Part shown: piece by piece, positions 6,070-7,690 of the stretch | Position numbering within the stretch: the stretch's first letter is position 1 | Layout of the letters: every line of letters begins with the position of its first letter | NCBI GenBank assembly: GCA_003456455.1 | Contig: DMRV01000463.1 | Coordinates: 1-7,690, forward strand | Direction: 5' to 3' | Length of the DNA stretch: 7,690 bases | DNA from: Flavobacteriales bacterium | Lineage (GTDB): Bacteria; Bacteroidota; Bacteroidia; UBA10329 | Translations under genes and position numbers: made by a program | Notes under the pieces: model-generated | Databases searched by the model: none | What the model saw: only the letters and a program-made list of their open reading frames with translations | What the model was told of the DNA's origin: nothing

Positions 6070-6923
6070 TACACGGTATCCATAAATGTGCGTTCCACAC
6101 GATGAAAAAGAATTATTCCTATTAATAAGACAACAGAAATGAAGGCACCACTATAAACGAGGTCAATTGCATCCACTGTGCCTACACCGGTAAAACCTAA
6201 TCTAAAAGCTTCTATAATCGGTGAGATTGGGTTGAATTTTACAAACCACTTATACGAATCTGGAACTGCGGATACCGGATAGATTACCGGACTGACATAC
6301 ATCAATAGCGTAACTCCAAATCCAATGAAGTTTTTTAGGTCGCGGTATTTGGTGGTCAAAGCAGAAAGTATGATTCCAACCCCCAAAGCCAAGCCTCCCA
6401 TCATTACTACCAGCAACGGAAATAACCAAGCCCATTTGGTTATCTCTATGTTGGCATCGGTAAAAATCATGTAGTAAGCAAGTAAGCTGAAAAACATCAA
6501 CAGCTGAACTCCAAACTTGAAAAGTGTGGAAACAACCGTAGCTATGGGGGCAATCATACGTGGGAAATACACTTTCCCGAAAATGGCTGCGTTATCTGTA
6601 AACGTGTTTGATGTGGCTGTGAAGCACGTGGAGAAATAGCCCCAAAGTGTTGTGCCGCTCAGATAGAAAACTGGGCCCGGAATTCCATCAGTAGACATAC
6701 CCGCAATGGAGCCGAAAACGAAATTATAAGCAATGACAGTAAAAATGGGAGCGAGAAAAAACCATAACGGGCCAAGAATAGTTTGCTTGTAAACAGCAAC
6801 AATATCACGCCTCACGAAAATCAGAACCAACTCGCGGTAGCTCCAAATTTCCTTCAGTCGAAGATTCCACCACTTCTCGTTAGGTTCTATAACGAGCGAC
6901 CAATTTTCTTTCTCAATTTGCAT
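6069..6923 (-). CDS. wzm: Wzm-type polysaccharide ABC transporter permease (ABC-2 family)
   Basis: A 284-residue inner-membrane protein of the usual length for Wzm/TagG-type permeases, starting with ATG at 6923. The amphipathic N-terminal region LKEIWSYRELVLIFVRRDI (23-41) and the following VYKQTILGPLWFFLAPI (44-60) are the family signature that leads into the first membrane segment. About six hydrophobic segments are visible: near 50-72, 85-105, 122-152, 164-188, 199-220 and 255-273. Other conserved blocks are VYFPRMIAPI (118-127), TTKYRDLKNFIGF (190-202), SPVIYP (211-216), NPISPIIEAFR (231-241) and the C-terminal FHRVERTFMDTV. It would form the transmembrane channel for the glycan with Wzt, whose gene overlaps its stop codon. 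It is the first gene of the minus-strand string and is preceded by a candidate promoter in the 145-base divergent intergenic region. Confidence 0.93.
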   Translation of the reverse strand: MQIEKENWSLVIEPNEKWWNLRLKEIWSYRELVLIFVRRDIVAVYKQTILGPLWFFLAPIFTVIAYNFVFGSIAGMSTDGIPGPVFYLSGTTLWGYFSTCFTATSNTFTDNAAIFGKVYFPRMIAPIATVVSTLFKFGVQLLMFFSLLAYYMIFTDANIEITKWAWLFPLLVVMMGGLALGVGIILSALTTKYRDLKNFIGFGVTLLMYVSPVIYPVSAVPDSYKWFVKFNPISPIIEAFRLGFTGVGTVDAIDLVYSGAFISVVLLIGIILFHRVERTFMDTV

Positions 6924-6939
6924 TCAGTAGCTATTGCGA

Positions 6940-6947
6940 CAAAAATA
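6940..6947 (-). promoter_or_regulatory. Candidate Bacteroidota-type -7 element upstream of wzm
   Basis: On the minus strand the sequence TATTTTTG is an exact match to the TAnnTTTG -7 consensus of Bacteroidota primary-sigma promoters. It sits 16 bases before the wzm ATG, which would give a leader of only about 10-15 nucleotides. The -33 TTTG partner is not convincing; GTTAA is at about the right place. The position, in the only divergent region and ahead of the first gene of the string, is the main support. An octamer with two free positions also arises readily by chance in AT-rich DNA. Confidence 0.35.
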
Positions 6948-7068
6948 GAATTCTATACCCCACTTTTAACGATATTGATAATTTCGTACCAATATAAAAC
7001 GGGTTCATTTTGTTCGAAAGCTATCTGTGTTCGACTCTTGTTTAAAACGCTTAAACCAAAGGTATTCT

Positions 7069-7690
7069 ATGAAAAGAGGAAGCAACGTTTTTGGCCTTAT
7101 TCTGGTAATTGGAGTTCTTATTTCGGGGTGTAAAGTAGATACGCATCAGGGAAAATCCATTCTCATTTCCATGTATTACCCCAACAATAGTTATCAAAAT
7201 TGGCTGCTTCATTTTGATAGTACACTTACATTCTATCAGGCTTATGGCATGTCTTCAGACTCCTTGGATGAAATCCTAGCGGAGGTTGACGGAATGATTC
7301 TCACCGGAGGAAAGGATATTCACCCCTCTCGACATGGAAAAGATTCTGCTGTGGCTCAATGTGGCCCTATCGACACGTATCGAGATTCCTTAGAATTAGC
7401 ACTCGTTGAACATTCGTTTCAAAAGAAAATTCCATTGCTAGGCGGGTGTAGAGGAATGCAATTGCTAAATGTGGCCAAGGGCGGGAGTCTAATTATTGAT
7501 ATTCCTTCTGCACTTGGTTCAACGCTTCATCAGCAAAAAAAAGGAGACGCTTATCACATGATTTATTGTCATCCTTGGTTGAGCAAAGTTTTAGAAATAG
7601 ACAGTGCGGAGGTAAACTCCAATCACCATCAGGCTGTTGATGTTCTTGCAAATGGATTTAAGGTGCTGGCTTATGCGCAAGATTCCATTA
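7069..7690 (+). CDS. Lipoprotein with peptidase C26 / gamma-glutamyl-gamma-aminobutyrate hydrolase-like domain (partial)
   Basis: The first 207 codons are present and the gene runs off the right edge. It begins with a lipoprotein signal: MKRGSN, a hydrophobic stretch, then the lipobox LISGC with Cys21 as the expected lipidated residue. The mature part is a class I glutamine-amidotransferase-like domain of the PuuD/C26 type: VDGMILTGGKDIHPSRHG (73-90), YRDSLELALVEHSF (104-117), the nucleophile elbow PLLGGCRGMQLLNVAKGGSL (122-141) with Cys127, and NSNHHQAVDVLANGF (183-197), whose His186 or His187 would complete the dyad. The family hydrolyses gamma-glutamyl bonds; the true substrate here is unknown. 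Most relatives are cytosolic, so the lipoprotein signal is unusual and suggests periplasmic or outer-membrane location. AAAGG at 7058-7062, six bases before the ATG, is a plausible ribosome binding site. It is divergent from the polysaccharide genes and probably unrelated to them. Confidence 0.85.
   Translation, partial: MKRGSNVFGLILVIGVLISGCKVDTHQGKSILISMYYPNNSYQNWLLHFDSTLTFYQAYGMSSDSLDEILAEVDGMILTGGKDIHPSRHGKDSAVAQCGPIDTYRDSLELALVEHSFQKKIPLLGGCRGMQLLNVAKGGSLIIDIPSALGSTLHQQKKGDAYHMIYCHPWLSKVLEIDSAEVNSNHHQAVDVLANGFKVLAYAQDSI

Noticed and set aside
7009..7029. Possible promoter for the lipoprotein gene (TTTG, then TATCTGTG)
   Set aside because: The spacing between the two elements is about 9 bases instead of 17-19 and the -7 element has a mismatch.
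6783..7133. 116-codon plus-strand frame crossing the divergent region
   Set aside because: It is antisense to the start of the permease gene and overlaps the lipoprotein gene in another frame; both of those have clear family motifs.
1..7690. Defence system, CRISPR array, insertion sequence or tRNA
   Set aside because: I found no repeat-spacer pattern, transposase or nuclease motifs, terminal inverted repeats or tRNA-like cloverleaf; the genes fit a polysaccharide locus.

Overview
The window carries part of a surface-polysaccharide (O-antigen or exopolysaccharide) locus. The moderate-to-low GC, near absence of Shine-Dalgarno sequences, a TAnnTTTG-type -7 promoter element and the protein families suggest a member of the Bacteroidota, perhaps Flavobacteriales. 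That placement is an inference from general character; no rRNA or marker gene is present.

Layout: everything from 6923 down to 1 is on the minus strand and reads as one gene string. In transcription order it holds a Wzm-type ABC permease (6923-6069); its Wzt-type ATPase with a C-terminal extension (6069-4807, overlapping by one base); a possible 46-residue ORF in an otherwise empty 313-base gap; an FkbM-type methyltransferase (4493-3729); a frameshifted and truncated TOD1/MUCI70-like (DUF616) glycosyltransferase remnant (3622-3365); a second FkbM-like methyltransferase (3292-2432); an intact DUF616 glycosyltransferase-like gene (2405-1650); a VioA-like sugar-nucleotide aminotransferase (1555-458); and the first 146 codons of a VioF-like sugar-nucleotide N-formyltransferase (440 to beyond base 1). 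On the plus strand, divergent from the exporter, is the 5' part of a lipoprotein with a peptidase C26 / class I glutamine-amidotransferase fold (7069 to beyond 7690).

How they fit: VioA and VioF would turn dTDP-4-keto-6-deoxyglucose into dTDP-4-amino- and then 4-formamido-4,6-dideoxyglucose (Qui4NFo). The DUF616 protein and the methyltransferases probably build or decorate the glycan, and Wzm/Wzt would export the lipid-linked polymer across the inner membrane, with the Wzt C-terminal domain possibly recognising a modified chain end. The central part (about 3300-4800) shows decay and rearrangement: a broken DUF616 copy, an orphan small ORF and long gaps. I saw no CRISPR array, RNA gene, insertion sequence or defence system. 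The most unusual points are the alternating FkbM/DUF616 arrangement with one broken member, and the exported lipoprotein version of a normally cytosolic amidase family.
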